Shown here piece after piece: positions 7,421 through 12,551 of a DNA stretch of 12,551 bases; positions within the stretch are counted from its first letter, which is position 1; every line of letters starts with the position of its first letter. A program made the position numbers and the translations under genes. The notes under the pieces are model-generated. The model was not told the origin of the DNA. It saw only the letters and a list, made by a program, of their open reading frames with translations, and ran no database searches. Source of the stretch: RBG-13-66-14 sp964436465 (GTDB lineage Bacteria > RBG-13-66-14); assembly GCA_964436465.1 (NCBI GenBank), contig CAYTCV010000055.1, positions 1 through 12,551 on the forward strand. Reading direction: 5' to 3'.

Positions 7421-7470
7421 CGGGTTTCAAGGTCGGCGGGCGACCGTCCTAAAAAACCCGTTTTCTTTTT
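7421..7470 (+). terminator. Plus-strand Rho-independent terminator with no known gene
   Basis: CGGGTTT (7421-7427) pairs with AAACCCG (7454-7460), and TTTTCTTTTT follows. Inside the outer stem a second hairpin forms, GGTCG (7431-7435) with CGACC (7441-7445). The strong T-tract fits an intrinsic terminator, yet no plus-strand gene precedes it. A TATAAA box at 7347-7352 without a good -35 could start a transcript of about 110 nt. Confidence 0.55.
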
Positions 7471-7583
7471 GCATGTTAAGCAAGAGGCGTGCCGTCGTTC
7501 GAGCGGGAATTTTGAATAAGCGTATCTTATTGATAAATAGTTCTATATCCTTCAGGTGAAAATTAGCGTGTTCCCCACGGCAC

Positions 7584-7622
7584 AAAAAAAGCGCAGGTTT
7601 TCCATTCACGGGTGGAAGCGCT
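7584..7622 (-). terminator. Minus-strand terminator downstream of the tRNA
   Basis: On the minus strand the order is AGCGC, TTCCA, an 8-base loop, TGGAA, a 5-base bulge AACCT, GCGCT, then six more T. The two 5-bp stem segments and the T-tract fit an intrinsic terminator. It lies about 190 bases beyond the tRNA terminator, so it should end a separate transcript or read-through from the tRNA. Confidence 0.6.
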
Positions 7623-7777
7623 AACGGGTTCCTCGGCGGTAAGCTTCCGTTAAAACCTTTCACGTCAATGGATTAACGGCTGCTTGAAAACCTGAATAGT
7701 TAGCGTCAGCGGAGGCTGGTTTCCACACCACTGCACCGCCCCGCTTCCATCAACCACTTCGCGGCGTCGGCCCCGCA
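7584..7777 (-). ncRNA. Candidate small structured RNA (unassigned)
   Basis: A minus-strand transcript could start after a TAAAAT box (7789-7784) and end at the terminator near 7584, about 190 nt. Inside it lie perfect inverted repeats. ACTGC/GCAGT is near the 5' end. CCGTTAA (7679-7673) pairs with TTAACGG (7653-7647). A 9-bp pair joins CAGGTTTTC (7694-7686) and GAAAACCTG (7602-7594). I looked for hallmarks of 4.5S, tmRNA, RNase P, T-box and cobalamin motifs and found none; 6S RNA has a similar length, but I cannot show its fold. The -35 region is poor, so this is a weak call. Confidence 0.25.
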
Positions 7778-7807
7778 GTCATGATTTTAGATGGACGATT
7801 TCCAGGC

Positions 7808-7834
7808 AGAAAGAGGTTCCCCGCGGGGAACCTC
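7808..7834 (-). terminator. Terminator of tRNA-Pro
   Basis: GAGGTTCCCC and GGGGAACCTC form a perfect 22-bp palindrome (7813-7834), followed on the minus strand by TTTCT. It begins 8 bases after the CCA end of the tRNA. On the plus strand AAAA follows, so it is oriented for the tRNA. Confidence 0.7.
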
Positions 7835-7842
7835 AAAACATG

Positions 7843-7919
<77 letters not shown>

Positions 7920-7974
7920 ACCGGAGGGAAATTTTTTAGGCCGCGCCGGGCGGCCGGGTCGCTGAAGCGCGGGT

Positions 7975-8003
7975 ATTGTACCGCCACGCACCGCCTTTTT
8001 CAA
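7975..8003 (-). promoter_or_regulatory. Promoter of tRNA-Pro
   Basis: On the minus strand, TTGAAA (8003-7998) and TACAAT (7980-7975) are separated by exactly 17 bases; each differs from consensus by one or two bases. The predicted start would give a 5' leader of about 48 nt before the mature tRNA. No terminator is seen after the upstream membrane-protein gene, so some read-through is possible. Confidence 0.7.
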
Positions 8004-8025
8004 CCCCGCGTGCGTCGTCCCGCTT

Positions 8026-8493
8026 TCAGCCCAGGAACAGGTTGGCCGTGCCGATAACGCCGTAGTATGCCAAACTGACAATGACCCCGGCCAGGAGCAC
8101 GCCGCCGACGACCGCCGGGAAGGCGTACCGGTTCCGGATGCCGAAGATGAATGCCGCGGCGGCGCCTGTCCAGGCCCCGGTGATGGGCAGCGGGATGGCC
8201 ACGAACAACAGGAGGCCCAGCGCCTCGTACTTCTCCACGATGGACCCCCGACGGCGGGTTCGGGAGAAAATCCAGGAGAAGAAGCGGTCGGCCCAGCCCC
8301 ATTTTCCGCGCATCCACTCGCTGACCGGGTCCAGCCAGAGAAGCAGCGGGATGACCGGCACGAGGTTGCCGATGACAGCGGCGGTGTACGCCTCCCACCA
8401 CGGCAGTCCGTGCGCCAGTCCCCAGGGTAGCCCGCCGCGGAGCTCCACGATGGGCGCCATGGAGATGAACAGGGTTTGGAGCCAGGGGGACAA
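8026..8493 (-). CDS. Small integral membrane protein, COG2426 / 'small multidrug export' family
   Basis: A 155-residue, mostly hydrophobic protein. The family signatures are clear: APIVELRGGLPWGLAHGLP (13-31), IGNLVPVIPLLLWLDP (41-56), and FVAIPLPITGAWTGAAAAF (97-115). The last resembles the typical PLPGTGAWTG segment, with I for G. About four or five membrane segments or re-entrant loops are expected. The family name implies export, but its function is not established, so transport should not be assumed. The start is TTG at 8493, with GGAGG four bases upstream; the next ATG (residue 12) would cut the conserved N-terminus. It begins 12 bases after the acyltransferase stop codon and is probably co-transcribed. 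Confidence 0.8.
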   Translation of the reverse strand: MSPWLQTLFISMAPIVELRGGLPWGLAHGLPWWEAYTAAVIGNLVPVIPLLLWLDPVSEWMRGKWGWADRFFSWIFSRTRRRGSIVEKYEALGLLLFVAIPLPITGAWTGAAAAFIFGIRNRYAFPAVVGGVLLAGVIVSLAYYGVIGTANLFLG

Positions 8494-8505
8494 CTTTCCT
8501 CCGCG

Positions 8506-9219
8506 TCAGTTGATGCTCCACCTCTCGCCGGGTGGCGGGCGGTCCGGTTTATCGTCGGTGACGAAGGTGCCGTATGGCTCGGGCGGCAGGCCCAACTCCC
8601 GCAGGCACCAGTTTCTCATCCGGGCGATTTCGCGCATCACCCTTCCGCTCGCGGCCTCGTACCATGCCTGCCTGTCGCCGTCAGTGGGCGGGGGCTCGAT
8701 GGTCAGGGTCGGTGCAATGTAGGCTCGCACGCGGGCCGGCTTCCCATGTAAGACGTCCGTGAGGGCGTCGTGGCTGCCGTGGATATAAACGGGCAGGACC
8801 GGCGCGCCGCTCCGGCTGGCGATGAGCCCCACGCCGGGGTGGGGCCGGCCGAGGCCGTCCCGGCGAATCCGCGTCCCCTCGGGAAAAATCAGCACCGCCC
8901 GGTTCTGCCGCAGAAGCCGCAGTGAAAGCTTGACCGCCCCGACTTCCGAATCGCTTTCCAGGGGGAAGGCGCCGAGGTTGCGGATAAACCAGCCGAAGAA
9001 GAACGGCTCGAAGAGGAAGGCCTTGGCCATGAAGGCGACTTGCCGCGACACGGCCAGAGCGGTGACGGCCGGGTCGGCGAAGCTGGAATGGGTGGCGGCG
9101 ACGATGAGCGGCCCTTTTTTCGGGACGAACCCGCGCCCCAGTATACGCAGACCCAGAAGCGCGTGGCACGCTATCCGGGCCAGGAACAGAATAAAGGCGT
9201 AGAAGAGCCTCTGCAGCAT
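8506..9219 (-). CDS. plsC: 1-acyl-sn-glycerol-3-phosphate acyltransferase (PlsC-like)
   Basis: A 237-residue acyltransferase of phospholipid synthesis. It would transfer an acyl group to the 2-position of lysophosphatidic acid at the inner membrane. The catalytic HX4D motif is THSSFADP (H44, D49), block II is GAFPLES (83-89), block III is FPEGTR (112-117) and block IV is VLPVYIHGS (141-149). A hydrophobic N-terminal segment (about 4-24) probably attaches it to the membrane. The frame stays open far upstream, but that part is antisense to the neighbouring gene. I therefore chose ATG 9219, about 24 bases after the predicted transcription start; its ribosome site (GGGG) is weak. It heads a pair with the small membrane protein. 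The exact acyl acceptor is uncertain, since this superfamily is broad. Confidence 0.85.
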   Translation of the reverse strand: MLQRLFYAFILFLARIACHALLGLRILGRGFVPKKGPLIVAATHSSFADPAVTALAVSRQVAFMAKAFLFEPFFFGWFIRNLGAFPLESDSEVGAVKLSLRLLRQNRAVLIFPEGTRIRRDGLGRPHPGVGLIASRSGAPVLPVYIHGSHDALTDVLHGKPARVRAYIAPTLTIEPPPTDGDRQAWYEAASGRVMREIARMRNWCLRELGLPPEPYGTFVTDDKPDRPPPGERWSIN

Positions 9220-9249
9220 GACGGCCCCGGTGGCGGTCAATGGGGGGAG

Positions 9250-9279
9250 ATGATAGGACGCCGCCCGGCGCGAGGTCAA
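9250..9279 (-). promoter_or_regulatory. Promoter of the acyltransferase-membrane protein pair
   Basis: On the minus strand, TTGACC (9279-9274) and TATCAT (9255-9250) are separated by 18 bases; each differs from consensus at one position. It lies back-to-back with the plus-strand promoter, the two -35 boxes being 3 bases apart. Confidence 0.65.
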
Positions 9280-9282
9280 GGG

Positions 9283-9311
9283 GTGCCAAAAGGCGCTCTT
9301 TTTGGTATGAT
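9283..9311 (+). promoter_or_regulatory. Promoter of the CNBD protein-dehydrogenase pair
   Basis: GTGCCA (9283-9288) and TATGAT (9306-9311) are separated by 17 bases. The spacer holds an inverted repeat, CCAAAA (9286-9291) and TTTTGG (9300-9305), that would suit a dimeric regulator. The -10 is good and the -35 moderate. Confidence 0.5.
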
Positions 9312-9339
9312 GCTGTCGCTCAAATCCGTGGGGGATTCC

Positions 9340-9846
9340 ATGAACGCCATAGAAGCGCTGAAGAAGTTCCAGTTCTTCGAATCCATGGAGGAGCAGGAGC
9401 TCCGCCTGCTGTCGGAGCATCTCCAGCGCGAGCGGTTCACCGCCGGCCAGCGAATAGTCGAGGAGAACATGGCCGGCAAGGGGCTCTACCTCATCGTCGA
9501 GGGCGAGGTCCGGGTCATCAAGGAACGGCCCGAGAAAGAGCCCCTCATCCTGGCCGTGCTGCGGCCCGGCGACTTCTTCGGCGAGATGAGCCTCTTCGAC
9601 GGCGGACCCCACTCGGCCCCCGTCGTGGCCGGCTGCGATACCGAGTTCCTGACCCTCGGGCGGGACGACTTCCTGAAGCTCATGGAGACCGACCCCATCG
9701 CGTCGCTGAAAATTACCGTGCGGGTCGTCAAGGTCCTCTCCTTCCGCCTGCGCACCGCCAACGAGAAGCTCCTCGCCTCCGCGCCCAAAGACTCAAAACC
9801 GCTCTTCGGATACTTTTCCGAGTACGACGAGTCCGCCGGTATCTGA
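9340..9846 (+). CDS. Stand-alone cyclic-nucleotide-binding-like domain protein
   Basis: A 168-residue protein with a CAP/CRP-type beta-roll at about 8-125 (FQFFESMEEQELRLLSEHL, then GLYLIVEGEVRVI, then RPGDFFGEMSLFDGG), followed by one helix and an acidic tail. The DNA-binding helix-turn-helix found in CRP/FNR regulators is absent, so it is not a normal transcription factor. In the phosphate-binding cassette, FGEMSL keeps E82, but the arginine that contacts the cyclic phosphate in CAP (ERSA) is replaced by H91 (PHSA). Binding of cAMP or cGMP is therefore doubtful. I chose ATG 9340, preceded by GGGGGA, because upstream frame continues only through non-coding DNA. The next gene starts 56 bases later without a terminator between, so co-transcription is likely. 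Confidence 0.82.
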   Translation: MNAIEALKKFQFFESMEEQELRLLSEHLQRERFTAGQRIVEENMAGKGLYLIVEGEVRVIKERPEKEPLILAVLRPGDFFGEMSLFDGGPHSAPVVAGCDTEFLTLGRDDFLKLMETDPIASLKITVRVVKVLSFRLRTANEKLLASAPKDSKPLFGYFSEYDESAGI

Positions 9847-9902
9847 CGGGCTCGCATAATTCCCCTTTTCCACATCAAACACAAAAACCATTGGAGCAGC
9901 CC

Positions 9903-10757
9903 ATGAGCATCAAGAAAATAGCCGTCATCGGCGCCGGAACGATGGGCAACGGAATAGCCCACGTCGCCGCCCAGAGCGGCTACGACGTCGTCATGGTGGA
10001 CACGAGCGATGATTACCTGTCGAGGGGCTTGGCCACCATCACCAAGAATTTCGGCCGCATGGTGCAGAAGGAGAAAATCACCGAGGCCGACTCGAAGGCG
10101 GCCATAGGCCGTATCAAGGGCTCCACGAACCTGAACGATTGCGCCGACGCCGACCTGGTCATCGAGGCCGTCAACGAGGACCGCGGCGTCAAGAAGGACC
10201 TCTACGCCAAGCTGGAGGGAATCTGCGGCCCGGACACACTCTTCGCCTCCAACACCTCCACCATCCCCATCACCGAGCTGGCGGGCTACACCAAGCGCCC
10301 GACCAAGTTCATCGGCATGCACTTCATGAACCCGGTGCCCATGATGAAGCTGGTCGAGGTCATCCGCGGCATGGACACCTCCGACGAAACCCTGGGCGCC
10401 GTCGTCGAGCTCGCCAAAAAGCTCGGCAAGGAGCCCATCGAGGTCAACGACTTCCCCGGCTTCGTCTCCAACCGCATCCTGCTGCCGATGATTAACGAGG
10501 CGGTGTACGCGGTCATGGAGGGCGTGGCCACCCCCGAGGCCATCGACGGCGTGATGCGGCTCGGGATGGCCCACCCCATGGGGCCGCTGGCTCTGGCCGA
10601 CCTCATCGGCCTGGACGTCTGCCTGGACATCATGGAGGTGCTCCACGAGGGGCTGGGCGATTCGAAGTACCGGCCGTGTCCCTTGCTGCGCAAGATGGTG
10701 GCCGCCGGACGCCTGGGGCGCAAGTCCGGCAAGGGCTTCTACGATTACAGCCGGTAG
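9903..10757 (+). CDS. hbd: 3-hydroxybutyryl-CoA (3-hydroxyacyl-CoA) dehydrogenase
   Basis: A 284-residue soluble enzyme, the usual length for the single-domain-pair family. It interconverts (S)-3-hydroxybutyryl-CoA and acetoacetyl-CoA with a nicotinamide cofactor. The N-terminal Rossmann fold has GAGTMG (10-15), and D33 at the end of the second strand favours NAD(H). Catalytic residues fit human HAD: S119 in SNTST, H140 in GMHFMNPVP, E152 in KLVEVI and N190 in GFVSNRIL. The C-terminal helical domain carries the typical GMAHPMGPL (221-229). The start has GGAG 6 bases before ATG. It works in butyrate-type fermentation, beta-oxidation or polyhydroxybutyrate metabolism; no thiolase or crotonase is in the window to decide. 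A strong terminator follows. Confidence 0.95.
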   Translation: MSIKKIAVIGAGTMGNGIAHVAAQSGYDVVMVDTSDDYLSRGLATITKNFGRMVQKEKITEADSKAAIGRIKGSTNLNDCADADLVIEAVNEDRGVKKDLYAKLEGICGPDTLFASNTSTIPITELAGYTKRPTKFIGMHFMNPVPMMKLVEVIRGMDTSDETLGAVVELAKKLGKEPIEVNDFPGFVSNRILLPMINEAVYAVMEGVATPEAIDGVMRLGMAHPMGPLALADLIGLDVCLDIMEVLHEGLGDSKYRPCPLLRKMVAAGRLGRKSGKGFYDYSR

Positions 10758-10778
10758 ACCGGGTCGGCTAAATCGAAC

Positions 10779-10804
10779 AAAGGCGGGGCCGTCCCCGCCT
10801 TTTA
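10779..10804 (+). terminator. Terminator of the dehydrogenase gene
   Basis: AAAGGCGGGG (10779-10788) pairs with CCCCGCCTTT (10793-10802) around the loop CCGT, with T-rich sequence after it. It lies 21 bases after the stop codon. Confidence 0.85.
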
Positions 10805-10896
10805 TCATTTCTGACGGATAGGCACCCTGCCCACTCAGCTATTATTGATACCTCCGTAAAATCAATTCCGGATTATCCCCTCTTATTGCCCGTTCG

Positions 10897-10927
10897 TTGC
10901 GCGATACGCCGGTGATTGTGCTAAACT
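10897..10927 (+). promoter_or_regulatory. Possible promoter of the repeat-protein gene
   Basis: TTGCGC (10897-10902) and an extended -10, TGC-TAAACT (10919-10927), lie 58 bases before the start codon. The 19-base spacing is too long for a standard promoter, so this is weak. Between the terminator and this point an inverted repeat, ATTGAT (10844-10849) with ATCAAT (10861-10866), is the only other structure seen. Confidence 0.25.
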
Positions 10928-10984
10928 CTTGGTGAAGGTAATTTTTGATATTGACGACGGAACCTCTAATCCGTGGAGAGTGAG

Positions 10985-12551
10985 ATGAGGTATGGCCTGA
11001 GCTTGATGTTTTTACCGTTTTTCGCCGTACCGGCCTTGGCCGCCTCCGAGTGGCACGTCGAGACCGTGGACCCGACGGAAGACGTGGGCGAGTTCAGCTC
11101 CCTGGCGGTGGACAATTGCAACCGCCCTCACATCTCCTACTCCACGGGCTACTCCTGGCTGTCGCTGCCCGATATCTCCCCGGTGGGCGAGGACGAGTAC
11201 CGCCCGACTTCCAGCAGCGTGTTGAATTACGCGCGTTGGGACGGCTACGAGTGGCTCCTCACGACGGTGGATTCATCGGGAGACGTCGGTAGGTACAGCT
11301 CCATCGCCCTCGACTCTTCTTACCGCCCCCGTATCTCATATTACGACGCCTCCAACGCCGACCTCAAGTACGCGAGCTGGAATGGCGGCGAATGGCAGCT
11401 CGAGACCGTGGACTCGAACGGCAGCGTGGGGAGTTGGACCTCCCTGGTGATTGACGACGCCGACCGTCCCCATATTGCATATTGTGGCAACAGCTACGTC
11501 AAATACGCCTACTGGAACGGCTCGAGCTGGTCGATTGAACCTATAACCAACGGTGCGTGTACATCCCTGGCGTTGGATTCCTCCGGCAATCCCCACATTG
11601 CGTTTTACGAACCGAACGCCGACGACCTCAAATACGCCTCATGGGACGGCGACGAGTGGCAGCTCGAAACCCTGGATTCGGAGGGGGACGTGGGTTACGG
11701 CGCCTCCCTGGCGCTGGATTCCTCCGATTACCCCCACATCTCCTATGTTGACCGGAGCAACGAGGCTATCAAGCACGTCCGCTGGGACGGGGAGGCTTGG
11801 CTTGTAGAGCACGTATACTCGGCCCCCAGCGGCGGTTACGAGGTGTCCCCGTGTTTGACCTCTTTGGTGGTGGATTCGTACGATTACTCCCGAATAACCT
11901 TCAGCCAGACAAACGATGACGACCCCTTCTTCTACTACTCCCTGTACTACGCCCGGTGGAACGGGTCCAGTTGGGGAGCCATGCACGTGCCGGCCGCTTC
12001 TTGCAGCAAAATAACCTCCCTGGCGCTCGATTCCTACCATAACCCCTATATATCGTACATGAACAACAACGCCTATTACTCTGAAATCTGGCTCAACTGC
12101 GTCTGGTACGGTGACACGACCGGCGTTGAGGCCGTGTCGCTTTCAGCGGAACCACACGACGGGGGCGTTTTGTTCGGCTGGACCGTAACGGGCGATACCC
12201 CGGTTTCGGTGCGCGTCCTGCGGGGAACCGACGAGCCGGAGTTTATTTCGGGCAATCTGCCCGGCGGCGCGTCGAGATACCTCGACCGGGGCGTGGAGCC
12301 CGGCGGGAGATACGTTTATTGGCTCGAAGTTACCGAAGCTGATGGAACGGTGAGCCGCTTCGGCCCCACGGAGGCGGTGACATTTCCCGGAGAAACCTTT
12401 AAGCTCGTCCTCGACGCGGCCTACCCCAGCCCGGCGCGGGACGCCGTCAATTTCGCCTACTCGATTCCCGAAGACGGCCGCGTGGTCCTGACGGTGTACG
12501 ATTTATCGGGGCGGCGGATTGCGACGCCGGTAGACTCGGACGAGACCGCCG
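10985..12551 (+). CDS. Secreted seven-repeat (beta-propeller-like) protein with C-terminal sorting-like domain, partial
   Basis: The frame is open from ATG 10985 to the window edge: 522 complete codons, no stop. GGAG lies 6 bases before the ATG. Residues 1-20 form a signal peptide (LSLMFLPFFAVPALAA). Seven imperfect repeats follow, starting near residues 22, 89, 136, 181, 224, 271 and 329. Each has the pattern W-x-(L/V)-E-x-V, then (S/T)SLALDSS-x-x-PHISY, then LKYA-x-WDG. Seven such units fit a seven-bladed beta-propeller. Residues about 381-467 look like an Fn3/Ig domain (GGVLFGWTVTG ... YWLEVTEADGTV). Residues 470-522 begin a FlgD-Ig/type IX-like sorting region (LDAAYPSPARDAVNFAYS, then VVLTVYDLSGRRIATPVD). 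It is probably exported to or beyond the outer membrane. Ligand and function are unknown. Confidence 0.88.
   Translation, partial: MRYGLSLMFLPFFAVPALAASEWHVETVDPTEDVGEFSSLAVDNCNRPHISYSTGYSWLSLPDISPVGEDEYRPTSSSVLNYARWDGYEWLLTTVDSSGDVGRYSSIALDSSYRPRISYYDASNADLKYASWNGGEWQLETVDSNGSVGSWTSLVIDDADRPHIAYCGNSYVKYAYWNGSSWSIEPITNGACTSLALDSSGNPHIAFYEPNADDLKYASWDGDEWQLETLDSEGDVGYGASLALDSSDYPHISYVDRSNEAIKHVRWDGEAWLVEHVYSAPSGGYEVSPCLTSLVVDSYDYSRITFSQTNDDDPFFYYSLYYARWNGSSWGAMHVPAASCSKITSLALDSYHNPYISYMNNNAYYSEIWLNCVWYGDTTGVEAVSLSAEPHDGGVLFGWTVTGDTPVSVRVLRGTDEPEFISGNLPGGASRYLDRGVEPGGRYVYWLEVTEADGTVSRFGPTEAVTFPGETFKLVLDAAYPSPARDAVNFAYSIPEDGRVVLTVYDLSGRRIATPVDSDETA
11048..12112 (+). repeat. Seven tandem coding repeats of about 130-200 bp
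   Basis: Repeat units begin near 11048, 11249, 11390, 11525, 11654, 11795 and 11969. Units 3 and 5 are the most alike, both opening with TGGCAGCTCGA and coding EWQLET(V/L)DS, and the segments before them both code DLKYASW. Units 1 and 6 are longer because of loop insertions. The pattern points to internal duplication followed by divergence. Confidence 0.7.

Larger units (their letters stand above)
7177..7842. other. Gene-free region between the efflux operon and tRNA-Pro
   Basis: About 665 bases hold no credible coding region. The longest frame (78 codons, minus strand, 7427-7663) lacks a ribosome site and contains terminators of both orientations, so it is not called. From right to left the region holds the tRNA terminator, a stretch with RNA-like inverted repeats ending in a strong minus-strand terminator (7584-7622), a small hairpin AATAAG/CTTATT (7515-7531), a plus-strand terminator (7421-7470) and the AT-rich promoter/operator region of the efflux operon. 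The lower GC content compared with both sides suggests non-coding RNA, decayed sequence or acquired DNA. Confidence 0.6.

Noticed and set aside
7427..7663. Minus-strand frame of 78 codons
   Set aside because: No ribosome site or family pattern, and terminators of both orientations lie inside it.
9220..9612. N-terminal extension of the acyltransferase frame
   Set aside because: The extension runs through the divergent promoters and the opposite gene; the conserved protein begins at ATG 9219.
9855..9860. CATAAT box before the dehydrogenase gene
   Set aside because: No -35 at a proper distance; the gene is more simply co-transcribed from the upstream promoter.
9486..10808. Minus-strand frame of 440 codons opposite the dehydrogenase
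   Set aside because: Antisense to a gene with full catalytic motifs.

Overview
The window is GC-rich and densely coded, with a composition and gene style typical of an uncultured Gram-negative (diderm) bacterium. A complete tripartite RND efflux system shows there is an outer membrane. The last gene carries a C-terminal region resembling the FlgD-Ig / type IX-like sorting domain, which is common in FCB-type and several candidate phyla. I cannot name the taxon from sequence alone; a candidate-phylum lineage is a guess.

Left part (1-614). A plus-strand terminator from a gene outside the window is followed by two diverged copies of a short hairpin repeat. Next comes a small minus-strand gene for a double zinc-ribbon protein, with its own perfect TATAAT box and two tandem terminators.

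Efflux operon (615-7241, minus strand). In transcription order it holds a PadR-family regulator, a TolC-like outer-membrane channel, a lipoprotein membrane-fusion adaptor and an RND inner-membrane pump. Regulator/channel and adaptor/pump overlap by 4 bases. A sigma70-type promoter precedes the regulator, and an inverted repeat covers its -35 box, which suggests PadR autoregulation of the whole pump.

Gene-free stretch (7177-7842). This AT-richer region contains no convincing gene. It has a plus-strand terminator, a strong minus-strand terminator, and longer inverted repeats compatible with a small structured RNA. A minus-strand tRNA-Pro(CGG) follows, with encoded CCA, a good promoter and a 22-bp perfectly palindromic terminator.

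Middle (8026-10804). A minus-strand pair, a PlsC-type acyltransferase then a COG2426-type small membrane protein, is transcribed divergently from a plus-strand pair. The plus pair is a stand-alone cyclic-nucleotide-binding-like domain protein followed by 3-hydroxybutyryl-CoA dehydrogenase, which ends in a clear terminator. Back-to-back promoters lie in the shared intergenic region.

Right end (10985-12551, plus strand). A long reading frame runs off the window. It encodes a secreted protein with seven imperfect repeats of about 45-60 residues, most simply a seven-bladed beta-propeller, then an Fn3/Ig-like domain and the start of a FlgD-Ig/type IX-like C-terminal domain.

Nothing here is clearly a new defence or mobile system. 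The most unexplained parts are the RNA-like intergenic region 7177-7842, the altered cNMP-binding domain protein and the repeat protein at the right edge.
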